A stretch of DNA of 44,555 nt from CAYFHQ01 sp964342805 (GCA_964342805.1 CAYFHQ010000021.1:1-44555); one strand, 5' to 3'; shown: positions 24,492 through 32,884, counted from the first letter of the stretch. The notes: a model not told the origin generated them from the sequence alone. Numbers and translations: made by a program.

Positions 24492-25346
24492 TCAACCTTG
24501 TAGTTTCTTCTCCAAACTATAAGACGCATAGCCCTTGGGATCATTGTCCTTGGTGAAGACAATCCGGTAACCCAGCTTGATATAAAAGTCCTTGGCCTGG
24601 AAGGAACAGGTCCCTGTAGTTATGTTGTATAGGGCCAAGTCCCTTGCCCGGTCCACTGCCATTTGCATGAGTTTGGACCCTATATCGTGGCCCCGGTAAG
24701 CAGGGTCCACAGCTAGGCGACTTATGTACATGGAGTCGTCTTCGATCTCTGCATAAATGCCTCCGGCAAATTGGTCCCCGTCTAGGGCGACGAAAAAGAC
24801 TTCCTTGTAGGTATCCTCTTCCTCTGGTTGGGACTTGGCTTGGTCGGCAGTACTCTTAAACTTGTCAGACATATCTATGGCCTCGGCGGCCTCTTCGTAG
24901 GAATCGATGGGGTCTTCAGCAGTCCTTATGGTAAGCCTACTGTCCACTTCATAGGCCTGTCGGCCTGCCTTGACCATGGTGTAGACGGGCGTCTTTGGCG
25001 TGCCAGCTGTTTTCCCTCCTACTCGGAGCCCTGCTTCTCTTAGGTCGGCTAAGAACTGTTCCTGGTCGGAAAACTTCTTGATCCCCACTGCCCGGTCTCC
25101 GTAGTAGGCATCGACAGCACCCAACATAGTGGATAAGGTCCTTTTGTCCTTGTAAACAACTTTGCCCATGGAAACCCAGTCCCAGAAGAGGTTGGTGTGG
25201 ACTACGCCCACCACTTGGCCCTCTTCCAAGGCATAGACCACCTGCTTGTCCACCTCCCTGTCCCCTACAAAAAGATTGTTGTGGGCCCGCAGGTGTTTAA
25301 TAATGTCTTGCTCATAGGTTCTTTTTTTGTCTTCCATATATCGCAT
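24492..25346 (-). CDS. GNAT-family N-acetyltransferase
   Basis: 284 residues from the ATG at 25346, preceded by the SD GGGGGGACGAT; an open stretch of 16 codons upstream lacks an SD. The N-terminal half (about 1-125) is a GNAT-like domain without a clear acetyl-CoA motif. The C-terminal half has the full motif: ISRLAVDPAYRGHDIGSKLMQMAVDRA and SFQAKDFYIKLGYRIVFTK. An acidic linker (QPEEEDTYKE) separates them. The substrate is unknown. An extended -10 (TGCTATACT on the minus strand near 25372) lies just upstream, so it is probably its own transcript. Confidence 0.85.
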   Translation of the reverse strand: MRYMEDKKRTYEQDIIKHLRAHNNLFVGDREVDKQVVYALEEGQVVGVVHTNLFWDWVSMGKVVYKDKRTLSTMLGAVDAYYGDRAVGIKKFSDQEQFLADLREAGLRVGGKTAGTPKTPVYTMVKAGRQAYEVDSRLTIRTAEDPIDSYEEAAEAIDMSDKFKSTADQAKSQPEEEDTYKEVFFVALDGDQFAGGIYAEIEDDSMYISRLAVDPAYRGHDIGSKLMQMAVDRARDLALYNITTGTCSFQAKDFYIKLGYRIVFTKDNDPKGYASYSLEKKLQG

Positions 25347-25384
25347 ATCGTCCCCCCTTATTTGACTCAGTATAGCACAAATGG

Positions 25385-25423
25385 AAAATCCCACCGCTTC
25401 TTCATGGAGAAGGGTGGGATTTT
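25385..25423 (-). terminator. Terminator after the alpha/beta hydrolase gene
   Basis: Arms AAAATCCCACC and GGTGGGATTTT are perfectly complementary over 11 bp, with further CTTCT/AGAAG pairing inside. It lies between the alpha/beta hydrolase stop and the GNAT start, and has a T run on either strand. Confidence 0.75.
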
Positions 25424-25460
25424 GAGACCATAATATTGGCTTGATGCGCTCTTGCGAGAC

Positions 25461-26273
25461 TCAGGCTTTCTTAAACCAAGCTGTCGCTTCCCTTACAACC
25501 AAGTCCATTTCCTCAGCCTGGTCATAGAAGTTGAACTGGTGGTAGGGGGACGGTAGAATGTCCGTGTCTACCCAAATCAGTTTCTTGTCGTCCGTTTGGA
25601 TTTCATTGAAGAAATGCTTGGTATAGTCTGGCAGTACAGCCCCATCGGAATGGATCATAAGGGTCGGTGTTGTCAGTTTCTTAGCTGCTGGACGGGGATT
25701 GTAGGTCAACCAGTCTTCCCAGGTCATGACTGCGAACTTGTCAGCACTCCACTGGGGAATGGCACCCCGCTCTGGGTTGAGGTAGTAGTCGTAGGGACCA
25801 AACATGGCAGCCGTTTCGTCTGTTGTACTAATGGTAGGGATATAGGCCACCTCACCGTTTTCTTCGTAAGTTGCCTTGGCAATCCGCTTGTCCTGAGAAG
25901 CAGCTACCAACGTATAGCCAGCCCCAGCGCACACGCCAAAGGCACCAATGGTCTTAACCTCTGGACGAGCTTCTAGGAAGTCTACTGCACTTTTCACGTC
26001 TTCAATTTTCATGTCAGGACTCTCATAGTACATGACGTCCCCTTGGCTCCCACCAAAGCCTCTTGGGTCATAAGCCAGGGCTAGGAAGCCTTCTTCAGCA
26101 AATCGCTTGGCATAAGCCCCTGCCATTTGCTCTTTTACAGTCGTCCAAGAACCAGTGACTACAATACCTGTGTACGACTGGCTAGGGTCATAACCTTCAG
26201 GTAGGTAGAGGTGACCAACGAGTTGTTTACCTTTGGACTCAAATTGTACGTTTTCAATGTTTGTATGTTTCAT
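25461..26273 (-). CDS. Alpha/beta hydrolase (dienelactone hydrolase-like, Cys nucleophile)
   Basis: 270 residues, cytoplasmic. The fold is shown by YTGIVVTGSWTTVKEQM, the LALAYDPRGFGGSQG segment and the nucleophile elbow GVCAGAGY, where Cys115 replaces the usual Ser. The acid is likely Asp in MIHSDGAVLPD and the base His in SPYHQFNFYD. A Cys nucleophile is typical of dienelactone hydrolases; the substrate here is unknown. The start has the SD AAAGGAGAACAAAC. The gene is divergent from an AraC-type regulator across a 242-bp region, which suggests that the regulator controls it. Confidence 0.88.
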   Translation of the reverse strand: MKHTNIENVQFESKGKQLVGHLYLPEGYDPSQSYTGIVVTGSWTTVKEQMAGAYAKRFAEEGFLALAYDPRGFGGSQGDVMYYESPDMKIEDVKSAVDFLEARPEVKTIGAFGVCAGAGYTLVAASQDKRIAKATYEENGEVAYIPTISTTDETAAMFGPYDYYLNPERGAIPQWSADKFAVMTWEDWLTYNPRPAAKKLTTPTLMIHSDGAVLPDYTKHFFNEIQTDDKKLIWVDTDILPSPYHQFNFYDQAEEMDLVVREATAWFKKA

Positions 26274-26452
26274 GTTTGTTCTCCTTTTCTATAGGTACTT
26301 CAGCTTCTAAACTTACCTCAATGCGCCTCTTGCCATGACAGCAACTGCCTTTGTTACCCTCATTCTATTCCCAATGATGAAAATACACTTGAACATAATT
26401 GGCCACCTCCATGAACATTCTTGTGAATCCTTCCAGTGGTGGCTGTTTTCTA

Positions 26453-26481
26453 TTGATGGGTACAAACAAAATAGCTATACT
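26453..26481 (+). promoter_or_regulatory. Candidate promoter of the AraC-type regulator
   Basis: TTGATG (26453-26458), a 17-bp spacer and TATACT (26476-26481) lie 35 bp before the regulator start. Confidence 0.6.
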
Positions 26482-26515
26482 TGCACTAACAAACCTGTTC
26501 ATAAGGAGAAAAAAC

Positions 26516-27406
26516 ATGAAGACATCCATCCCCTTTTACCATAAAGTCACCAAGGTCCGGTCAAACTGTGGCGACCCACTACAAATCGAAACCTCCAGCA
26601 AGGACCTAGGCTGGAAAGGCCTATTGTTGGAAAGAGGCACCTCCCCCTATTTTTATCCTCAGGATGTGACAACACCTAACTTTTACTTTGCCATTGAAAT
26701 GGAAAACACCTATAGTTGGAGTGCCCTTAAGTCTGGGAATGAGGTTGTCTTACAGACGGAACCTGGTGACCTCTGGATCAATCCGCCAAACACACCCTTC
26801 ACCCACAATATTGACGTGCCCTGCAACTTCCTCATTGTCAACATTTCACCAGAACGCATGTATGAAAGCTTCCATGGCACTATTCCTGAGGGGATCACCT
26901 TCCTCAACAACTACAACATCCAAGACAAGACATTAGAATACCTGCTCTACTTGCTCCTTTTTGAAGTCCAAAATGGCGGACAGAATGGGGCCTGGTTTGT
27001 GGACCATACCCTCCAACTCTTTGCCAACTACTTTATCCAGCATTTTTCCAACTATGACGACCTCATTCAAAACCTCAACTTGAGTTCAATCATTGGACCT
27101 GAGGAGATGCGCACCATCGACATCTTTATTGCCCGCAACATAGCCCTTTCTATTACCATTGACGACCTGGCTCGGGAGCTGAATATCAGTAAGTTCCACT
27201 TCCTCAATGAGTTTAAAAAGTATAGTGGCATGACCCCCTACCAGCACATCCTCAACACGCGGATCGAAAAAGCCAAGCTGCTCCTGTCCCAAACAGACAA
27301 AAAAATCACCGAGATTGCCCATGACCTGGGCTTCAGTGACAGTAGCCACTTTAGCCGGACATTCAAAAAGGCTTCTGGTCAGTCACCAAAAGCCTTCCGG
27401 GGGTAG
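26516..27406 (+). CDS. AraC-family transcriptional regulator
   Basis: 297 residues from the ATG at 26516 (SD AAGGAG); the longer open frame upstream covers the promoter. The N-terminal 170 residues are a cupin-like sensing domain (GDLWINPPNTPFTHNID). The C-terminal 100 residues are the two-helix-turn-helix AraC domain (ITIDDLARELNISKFHFLN and ITEIAHDLGFSDSSHFSRTF, ending KKASGQSPKAFRG). It probably activates or represses the divergent hydrolase gene in response to a small molecule. It is convergent with the next gene, the two stop codons being 2 nt apart, with no terminator between. Confidence 0.93.
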   Translation: MKTSIPFYHKVTKVRSNCGDPLQIETSSKDLGWKGLLLERGTSPYFYPQDVTTPNFYFAIEMENTYSWSALKSGNEVVLQTEPGDLWINPPNTPFTHNIDVPCNFLIVNISPERMYESFHGTIPEGITFLNNYNIQDKTLEYLLYLLLFEVQNGGQNGAWFVDHTLQLFANYFIQHFSNYDDLIQNLNLSSIIGPEEMRTIDIFIARNIALSITIDDLARELNISKFHFLNEFKKYSGMTPYQHILNTRIEKAKLLLSQTDKKITEIAHDLGFSDSSHFSRTFKKASGQSPKAFRG

Positions 27407-27408
27407 TT

Positions 27409-27999
27409 CTATTCAAGCCCTACATTGCCATCCATCATTTTTAGATTAAAGGCAAAAGCATTGACCTTCCACTGGCCATTGTCTTTTACAAGGCCAATGT
27501 CGTAGGAACCAAAGAAGGTCCGGGTATTGTTACCTGAGTTTGTTGTAGCATATTGAGTGGCTGTTCCGTACTGGAATACGGTTGCGGTTTGGTCACTCAC
27601 ATCAATTTGCATATTGCCAGACTGGTGCTGGACAGCTTCAATGACTTGGAAGCCCTGGTCCCATCCAGCCACAATATCTGCTGAAGACACGTCGCCTGCC
27701 GTCCCGCCCACAGAAGTCATGTCAAAGTAGACTGTTTCTGTGAAGACATCGGCTACTAGGGCGTCCCAATCCATATTATCCGTTTGGATAAAAAGATTGT
27801 TGGCCACCTTTTCCACTGCGTTATGGTCCTGCAAGGTCACCACTTGGGCTTCAAGCACCACGTTCTGAGCTATGAGGTTGTCCACCAAACTGGACAGTTG
27901 CTCAAAGTCAGCTGTGGTTACTTCTGGTGTAGGTGCTGGCGTGCAACCGGTCACCAGTACTGCGATTGCTAAAACTGCGATCCATATCATTTGTTTCAT
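27409..27999 (-). CDS. SnoaL/NTF2-like lipoprotein
   Basis: 196 residues. A lipoprotein signal (MKQMIWIAVLAIAVLVTGC, lipobox VTGC) is followed by a Pro-rich linker, a short coiled coil (FEQLSSLVDNLIAQNVVLEAQV) and a nuclear transport factor 2-like domain (NNLFIQTDNMDWDALVADVF through WKVNAFAFNLKMMDG). Such domains bind small ligands or act as enzymes without a conserved catalytic motif, so the role is open. It lies 15 nt after the flavin reductase gene and is probably co-transcribed. The SD is AGGAGGAAAGATA. Confidence 0.85.
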   Translation of the reverse strand: MKQMIWIAVLAIAVLVTGCTPAPTPEVTTADFEQLSSLVDNLIAQNVVLEAQVVTLQDHNAVEKVANNLFIQTDNMDWDALVADVFTETVYFDMTSVGGTAGDVSSADIVAGWDQGFQVIEAVQHQSGNMQIDVSDQTATVFQYGTATQYATTNSGNNTRTFFGSYDIGLVKDNGQWKVNAFAFNLKMMDGNVGLE

Positions 28000-28014
28000 T
28001 TATCTTTCCTCCTA

Positions 28015-28578
28015 TCATTCAAACTCCCGACCAATGGACCATCCCTTACCCAGGTAGTCACCAATGGAAAAGTACTTGTTGTCGAACATGGAAAAGACCA
28101 TGGGCTTCATTTTCTTCACATCTGGATTGCCGTCTGTCAGCAGGTCTTCTTTAGCATAGTTCTCAATAATCTCACCGATAATGACATAGTCTACGCCACC
28201 CAGATCAAGAATTTCTAGCACCTTGCATTCCATGTTGAGGGAACACTCATCGATCATAGGTGCTGTTTCCGTTTCCCCATAAAAGACATTGAACAGCTTG
28301 GACTTGTCCACCTTGTCACCAGAAACCAGTCCAACATAATCGGTTACCTTGATCATGTCCTCACTGGGCAGGTTAATGGAAAAGGTTTTGTTTTCTTGAA
28401 TACCTAGGGTAGTCACATGGTTTTTAGCCACACCCATGGCGATCATGCCTGGATTAATATTGGCAATACCGACAAAGCCCAGGGCCATGAAGTTGGCCTT
28501 ATAATTGACATTGGCACCCAGTAGAACCACTGGATAGGGGTATAACATGGGTTTGTTGCCGAGTTTTACTTTATTCAT
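28015..28578 (-). CDS. Flavin reductase-like, FMN-binding split-barrel protein
   Basis: 187 residues with the flavin reductase family pattern: PYPVVLLGANVNYKANFMALGFVGIANINPGMIAMGVAKNH-type N-terminal barrel, then NKTFSINLPSEDM, and the C-terminal EILDLGGVDYVIIGEI. Family members bind FMN and reduce flavin or act as oxidoreductases or redox sensors. It starts at an ATG with the SD TAAGGAGGACAAG. It leads a two-gene unit with the NTF2-like lipoprotein. Confidence 0.87.
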   Translation of the reverse strand: MNKVKLGNKPMLYPYPVVLLGANVNYKANFMALGFVGIANINPGMIAMGVAKNHVTTLGIQENKTFSINLPSEDMIKVTDYVGLVSGDKVDKSKLFNVFYGETETAPMIDECSLNMECKVLEILDLGGVDYVIIGEIIENYAKEDLLTDGNPDVKKMKPMVFSMFDNKYFSIGDYLGKGWSIGREFE

Positions 28579-28707
28579 CTTGTCCTCCTTAGGAAATCTT
28601 CAGTTTAGTGATGCTTTCACAATGATTGCTTTCACTTACGAGTATAGGAGGATTGGAGACGAAGCAATTGAAGATTATTGGTTGAAAAATGAAGATTATT
28701 GGGAACT

Positions 28708-28757
28708 CAAAAAACGCCCCCCTAAAGTTAGACTTAAAATCTAACTTTAGGGGGGGC
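28708..28757 (-). terminator. Strong terminator of the XRE-TPR regulator gene
   Basis: A 16-bp stem (CCCCCCTAAAGTTAGA with its complement) and 7-nt loop is followed on the minus strand by GTTTTTTG. Confidence 0.92.
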
Positions 28758-28834
28758 TTCAGGATGCCTTGTTTACCATCTCTATTTGTTGCCTTATCGA
28801 TTAATTAACTGGGTTATACGTTGCTTGTTAACAA

Positions 28835-29965
28835 CTACTGGTCCAAGAGGGCTGAAAATAGAGCATTTGCTTCTTCATGAAGCCCGTAGTCCATGCAGGT
28901 TGTAGCCATACGTTTAATCAAGTCTGCTTCAAAGTGTTCCATACCATGGGTCCGAGTCAGTTTAAGGCTCTCTAGTAGCATGTCCTTCCCCCTGTCTCTA
29001 TGAGGTGTCTCTTGGTAAAGACTAGCCAGGAGGTAGAGGCTTTCCACAATCCCTTCTTGTCGGTTGACCTCTCGAAATAGATCCAAGGCCTTGCTTAAGA
29101 CTTGTATTGCAGCCTTATGATTTTCTTCATCAATGAGTATATAAGCCAAAATCAAAAGGGTTTCAGCTTGGGGCAACTGAATGCCAAGAACCTTGTTGAT
29201 TCTCAAGGCATCAAAAATATATGCCTTCCCTGTGGCTAGGTTGCCCAGCTTGTAATAGCAAAATCCCAACCGCATGTAAGCGTCTAAGACGGTTTCCTGA
29301 CAATGGTGTTCCTTGGCAAAATCCAGGGTTTTCTCATATGTAGACACTGCTACTTGGTAGTCCCCTAGAATCTGATAGGCCGTTGCCTGATTTAAATACA
29401 TGTTGGCTAATAGGTCCGAATGACCCAGGCCACTTTCTTGGGCAAAGGTAAATGCCCGGTCATAGTGGGCGATCACACTCTTAAAGTCCTTTTGGGCGAA
29501 TAAGGCCAGACCCATGAGGGCGTAGGCCTCCAGCTGATAACTTTGACTCCAAGATTGAACAGACTGTAATACGTCACTTGCATGATCAAGAGCCTCTCCA
29601 TACCTGCCTAAATGATAAGTCGCTTTTGCCTGCATCAGCTTGGCTTTAATGGCTATGGGACCACTCCTATTTTTTGATAAGATCTTGCCCAACTCATCAA
29701 CTTGGTCATACCGCCCACCCAGCAAGTCATTTTCCATCTTGGCCAGGGTAAAGTCGTCGTCATCACCATGACTAAGTAATTGTTCCACCTTGAGGTCCAA
29801 TTGGTCTGCTATATGGGTTAACAGCTTAAAAGATGGCTCCACTTTCCCCAGTTCCACCTGGCTTATATACCCCTTTGTAAATGACTGCCCAGCCAATTGA
29901 GCCAGTGTCAGTCCCTTTTCTTTTCTAAGTTTTCTTATGGTCTGACCTAAAGGTCTATTGCCCAT
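28835..29965 (-). CDS. XRE-family regulator with TPR domain (Rgg/PlcR-like architecture)
   Basis: 376 residues. The ATG at 29965 is preferred because the GGAGGAG SD lies 5 bases before it; an ATG four codons upstream overlaps that SD. The N-terminal HTH_3 domain (about 5-62) reads IRKLRKEKGLTLAQLAGQ and SFTKGYISQVELGKVEPS. The rest is helical TPR repeats (about 75-370), with typical YGEALDHASDVLQ, DFKSVIAHYDRAF and DYQVAVSTYEKTL units. The layout is that of peptide-responsive RRNPP-type regulators, but no cognate signal peptide gene was found nearby. It is divergent from a GNAT gene, and a 7-bp inverted repeat overlaps both promoters, which suggests autoregulation and control of that gene. 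Confidence 0.9.
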   Translation of the reverse strand: MGNRPLGQTIRKLRKEKGLTLAQLAGQSFTKGYISQVELGKVEPSFKLLTHIADQLDLKVEQLLSHGDDDDFTLAKMENDLLGGRYDQVDELGKILSKNRSGPIAIKAKLMQAKATYHLGRYGEALDHASDVLQSVQSWSQSYQLEAYALMGLALFAQKDFKSVIAHYDRAFTFAQESGLGHSDLLANMYLNQATAYQILGDYQVAVSTYEKTLDFAKEHHCQETVLDAYMRLGFCYYKLGNLATGKAYIFDALRINKVLGIQLPQAETLLILAYILIDEENHKAAIQVLSKALDLFREVNRQEGIVESLYLLASLYQETPHRDRGKDMLLESLKLTRTHGMEHFEADLIKRMATTCMDYGLHEEANALFSALLDQ

Positions 29966-30014
29966 ATGCTCCTCCATCTTGTAAATCCTTTGTCAGTTTA
30001 ATGTTAATATACAC

Positions 30015-30032
30015 AACTTGACAATTCAAGTT
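30015..30032. promoter_or_regulatory. Inverted-repeat operator AACTTGA-N4-TCAAGTT
   Basis: A perfect 7-bp inverted repeat with a CAAT spacer covers the -35 of the rightward promoter. A leftward promoter (TTGTCA, 18 bp, TAAACT on the minus strand) overlaps it too. It is the natural binding site for the adjacent XRE-TPR regulator. Confidence 0.6.
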
Positions 30033-30047
30033 TAATATTATTATACT
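30018..30047 (+). promoter_or_regulatory. Promoter of the GNAT gene
   Basis: TTGACA (30018-30023), an 18-bp spacer and TATACT (30042-30047) lie about 60 bp before the gene. Confidence 0.7.
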
Positions 30048-30109
30048 TTATTCAAATCTAGAGTTTAGTAATATTGTACTTTCGCGAACTCGTTGAGAAA
30101 GGACTAACC

Positions 30110-30886
30110 ATGAACGAACTCCTGACAAAGGCAAAAGGCCTTACCTACCATAGCCTTCAATACGTAACACCTGAGAATCCTGGAATAATTATTGAGGGAG
30201 ACCACTATGTCTTAATTACAGAAGAACAAGGTGCAAGAACAAAAGTCCATTGGGCAGCTCATTCTCTGGAAAACCTTATCGAAGGTTTGAACCTACTTTC
30301 GATTGATCTCAGAGGCAAGGAAGTAAAACTAGACTTTATTCCACCTGACTTTGTCCAGGGACTGGAAAGCAAAGGATACAAAGTCCTCGGTGAGTTTACG
30401 GACTTCTGGATCAAGAACCTGATGGGTTGTCAGTGGACTCCACCGCAAGGGACAGACATCCGTCAAATTGAGGATAAAGAAGCCCAGACTGCCGCATGGG
30501 TCACCAAGTCATGTAAGGGTTTATCAAGAGGTTTCGATGGCGAAGACCAAGAAGCCATTTTAGAATGGTTACAAGAGGACGACCACCTTGTTTTTGCAGC
30601 ATTTGAGGGGGAAGCCATGGTGGGCGTATGTATGATGGCCACTTACGCAAGTGGCAAGGAGACCGTGGCCTGGCTCCGTGAATTGGCTGTCCACCCCAAC
30701 CACCAAAGAAAAGGCATAGCTAGAGCACTTGCTTACGCTGGACTGGAATGGGGGAAAACCAAGGGAGCTACCCAGAGTTTTCTAGCTGCTGATATTGAGA
30801 ATACGCCTGCAATCAGCCTATACAGGGACTTGGGCTACGAGCAGGCTGATGGTCGAGGAGAAATACAAGTATTCAAGAACCTCTAA
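30110..30886 (+). CDS. GNAT-family N-acetyltransferase
   Basis: 258 residues from the ATG at 30110 (SD AAAGGA); an upstream in-frame ATG at 30074 has no SD. The N-terminal 115 residues are an accessory domain. The C-terminal acetyl-CoA domain has WLRELAVHPNHQRKGIARALAYAGLEW and the closing ENTPAISLYRDLGYEQ. The substrate is unknown. It is divergent from the XRE-TPR regulator and shares an operator with it, so it is the most likely regulated target. Confidence 0.87.
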   Translation: MNELLTKAKGLTYHSLQYVTPENPGIIIEGDHYVLITEEQGARTKVHWAAHSLENLIEGLNLLSIDLRGKEVKLDFIPPDFVQGLESKGYKVLGEFTDFWIKNLMGCQWTPPQGTDIRQIEDKEAQTAAWVTKSCKGLSRGFDGEDQEAILEWLQEDDHLVFAAFEGEAMVGVCMMATYASGKETVAWLRELAVHPNHQRKGIARALAYAGLEWGKTKGATQSFLAADIENTPAISLYRDLGYEQADGRGEIQVFKNL

Positions 30887-30953
30887 AGCACTTTGCTACA
30901 TGAGCATTTGCATAAAATGATACATAAACCAGTGATAACCGCTTTAGCAGTCA

Positions 30954-30982
30954 AAACCACCTCTTTCGAGGTGGTTTCGCTT
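30954..30982. terminator. Terminator between GNAT and AbiE genes
   Basis: The AACCACCTC/GAGGTGGTT hairpin with a TTTC loop is followed by TCGCTTT on the plus strand and by TTTTGA on the minus strand. It can serve both convergent units. Confidence 0.75.
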
Positions 30983-30994
30983 TAAGTCATAGCT

Positions 30995-32002
30995 TTATAG
31001 TGTCTGCGGCAATTTTCTAAGCTCGTCAACCATCGCTTGAAGACCAGAATAAATCTCCTCCAAAGGGATAGGTTCTTCATAAAGCATGCTACGCATACCT
31101 TGATAATCTTTCTCTATATCATCGAGACTTGACTCTGGGGGAAGAAGTTGTAGAGTCTCTTTTTTTGCCAAATCATACCGAGCACGATTGCTACGGTAAA
31201 ACTTCGTCTTAAATTCAGCAACTTTATCCAACAGCTCAAGATCGCTGAAGGCTTTATTCTTAATTTCACTTTGATAAAGAAGGTACATATCATAGTAGTG
31301 CCTAGAGTATCTAAGTGGAATTCTCGATCCACTTCGATGAGCTTCACTATGCAATATAGTAGCTTTTTCCCAAAAAGTTCTTTTGGCCTCTACTGTTCTA
31401 ACGAGTGTCCCTGAGTTTTTGAATACATGAGGGCTATACTCTGCTGCAATTGGCTTAATCATCCTTTCGGTAACTGGGGTCCATGCAGCCAAACTTCCAA
31501 TTTCTAGTCGAATTTCTTGAACCAGCGCTTCGTCAACAAATAGTTGGGGATAAACAAAACGAATGGTCTGATTATCATTCTCTTCAATATAAAATCGGTA
31601 TTTTGAAATTCCAAGAGCACTGACTAAGTTATTTAAGTGAGGCATCAACACTTCATTAAGGAAGACCGCAGTTTTCATATTTGCTTCCCTGTTAAACCTG
31701 TCTTGTTGCGTATTCGACCGATTGGCCCAAGGCTCCTTCACTCCATTTCCCAGTATTCTCCAATCTAAGACTAGGTCAATATCTTCTGAGAACCTTTTTA
31801 TGATTCCATACCCCTTTGAAAGACTAGTCCCACCTTTAAACGCTAAGGCATTTGAGAAAGAGCTGTGATGAAACAAAACCTCCAACATCCAACACACCCA
31901 AAAATCCTTCTCAATAATGGCCTCATTCAACTTCGCTTCAACAGCAGTCAGTTTGAATAAGGCGGTGCGGTTCTCATCGCTTTGTCTTGCTATATCCATC
32001 AT
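30995..32002 (-). CDS. AbiEii-type nucleotidyltransferase toxin
   Basis: 335 residues. It carries the AbiEii/PF08843 signature: EKDFWVCWMLEVLF, then FKGGTSLSKGYGIIKRFSEDIDLVLD, containing the GGTSLSK motif and the Asp-x-Asp metal pair of the nucleotidyltransferase core. The remaining two-thirds are helical with SRIPLRYSRHYYDMYLL near residue 230. In known AbiE systems this protein is the growth-arresting toxin of a type IV toxin-antitoxin pair that aborts phage infection. Its ATG overlaps the antitoxin stop by 4 nt (ATGA), the classical coupled arrangement. The gene and its partner are visibly more AT-rich than their neighbours, which fits horizontal acquisition. Confidence 0.93.
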   Translation of the reverse strand: MMDIARQSDENRTALFKLTAVEAKLNEAIIEKDFWVCWMLEVLFHHSSFSNALAFKGGTSLSKGYGIIKRFSEDIDLVLDWRILGNGVKEPWANRSNTQQDRFNREANMKTAVFLNEVLMPHLNNLVSALGISKYRFYIEENDNQTIRFVYPQLFVDEALVQEIRLEIGSLAAWTPVTERMIKPIAAEYSPHVFKNSGTLVRTVEAKRTFWEKATILHSEAHRSGSRIPLRYSRHYYDMYLLYQSEIKNKAFSDLELLDKVAEFKTKFYRSNRARYDLAKKETLQLLPPESSLDDIEKDYQGMRSMLYEEPIPLEEIYSGLQAMVDELRKLPQTL

Positions 32003-32619
32003 CCAGCAAACTCCTTTAATGCCAAAATGCTATTAATCTCTGTCCGTAACCAGCTGGTCGCTGTCTTCGAAGCGCGAAGCAAATCCACTAGCTCATTTTC
32101 GGTGCATTTATTATAAATCATTCTTCTTATACTCAGATCAATTCGCTCACGACCTATTGTTCTTAATGACTCCATTATCATAATTGTCTTGCGTGTATTT
32201 CCACACAAACTGCGACTAGATCGATGAATGAACTTTACCTCAATGCCTTCGTAAATCAATGACTTAGTGGGACCATCAGAAATGTAACGGTAGTTTGCGG
32301 GAACTTGAGTCGATAGACCTAGTTGGTTTAGCGCGCGCTCTCCCTCAGGTCCAATCGTCCAGTGTTTTGATCTAGCGATCGCTTCTGCTAGTTCATCGGG
32401 AGTTGCCGGAATTTCCCGATTCAAAAAAGCATTAAAGTTAGGTTTCCTGTATATCCCACGATACACACGATCTAAAATCCCTGCTCTTGTAAATCTAGAT
32501 AAGGATTTTCTTATAGCGTCATCACTTGCGATATCGGAGAAGTCTGACGGAACAAAAATTCGACCTTTTTCCGCAGACTTTATTCGATTTTCAATCAAAT
32601 GAATCGTGATATTCCTCAT
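31999..32619 (-). CDS. AbiEi-type antitoxin (autorepressor)
   Basis: 206 residues. The N-terminal winged helix (VPSDFSDIASDDAIRKSLSRFTRAGILDRVYRGIYRKP) is the AbiEi DNA-binding domain; the C-terminal domain (about 90-200) is the antitoxin part. It should neutralise the downstream nucleotidyltransferase and repress its own operon. The start has the SD AAGAGGTG. A consensus-like promoter and two inverted repeats of matching geometry lie upstream, as expected for cooperative autorepression. Confidence 0.93.
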   Translation of the reverse strand: MRNITIHLIENRIKSAEKGRIFVPSDFSDIASDDAIRKSLSRFTRAGILDRVYRGIYRKPNFNAFLNREIPATPDELAEAIARSKHWTIGPEGERALNQLGLSTQVPANYRYISDGPTKSLIYEGIEVKFIHRSSRSLCGNTRKTIMIMESLRTIGRERIDLSIRRMIYNKCTENELVDLLRASKTATSWLRTEINSILALKEFAG

Positions 32620-32652
32620 AAAACACCTCTTACACGGTTATTTCCATTATTT

Positions 32653-32684
32653 TCGTCACATTAATTATACATTTTTTGTGACGA
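32653..32684 (-). promoter_or_regulatory. AbiEi operator 1, flanking the -10
   Basis: Arms TCGTCAC (32653-32659) and GTGACGA (32678-32684) form an inverted repeat spanning 32 bp. The arms flank the -10 of the abiE promoter, so occupation would block transcription. Confidence 0.7.
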
Positions 32685-32693
32685 TTTAGTCAA
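32664..32693 (-). promoter_or_regulatory. Promoter of the AbiE operon
   Basis: On the minus strand TTGACT (32688-32693), an 18-bp spacer and TATAAT (32664-32669) lie about 45 bp before the antitoxin gene. Confidence 0.8.
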
Positions 32694-32712
32694 CAATTTA
32701 TTTCCAATATCT

Positions 32713-32744
32713 TCGTCACGTTTCTCCCTATATATTAGTGACGA
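32713..32744 (-). promoter_or_regulatory. AbiEi operator 2
   Basis: The same arms TCGTCAC (32713-32719) and GTGACGA (32738-32744) again span 32 bp, exactly 60 bp from operator 1. The flanks ATTTCCATTATTTTCG and ATTTCCAATATCTTCG are also repeated, so the whole unit is a degenerate 60-bp direct repeat. Confidence 0.7.
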
Positions 32745-32831
32745 AAAAGAGTGAATAGCAAAGATAGTATTAACACATATTGCATTTAAAATTTTCCTGT
32801 AACCTTCCCCCAACCATCCTCGTCTACCTTA

Positions 32832-32843
32832 TGAATCGATTCA
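32832..32843. promoter_or_regulatory. 12-bp palindrome before the symporter gene
   Basis: TGAATCGATTCA is a perfect palindrome 41 bp before the symporter start. It may be an operator; no regulator is identified. Confidence 0.3.
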
Positions 32844-32884
32844 CACAAACAAAAAAACAGAATTCATATCATAAGAAGTTTTAC

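Noticed and set aside
28547..28744. Plus-strand open frame of 65 codons as a possible RRNPP signal peptide gene
   Set aside because: It runs through the terminator stem, lacks a signal sequence and overlaps the flavin reductase start antisense.
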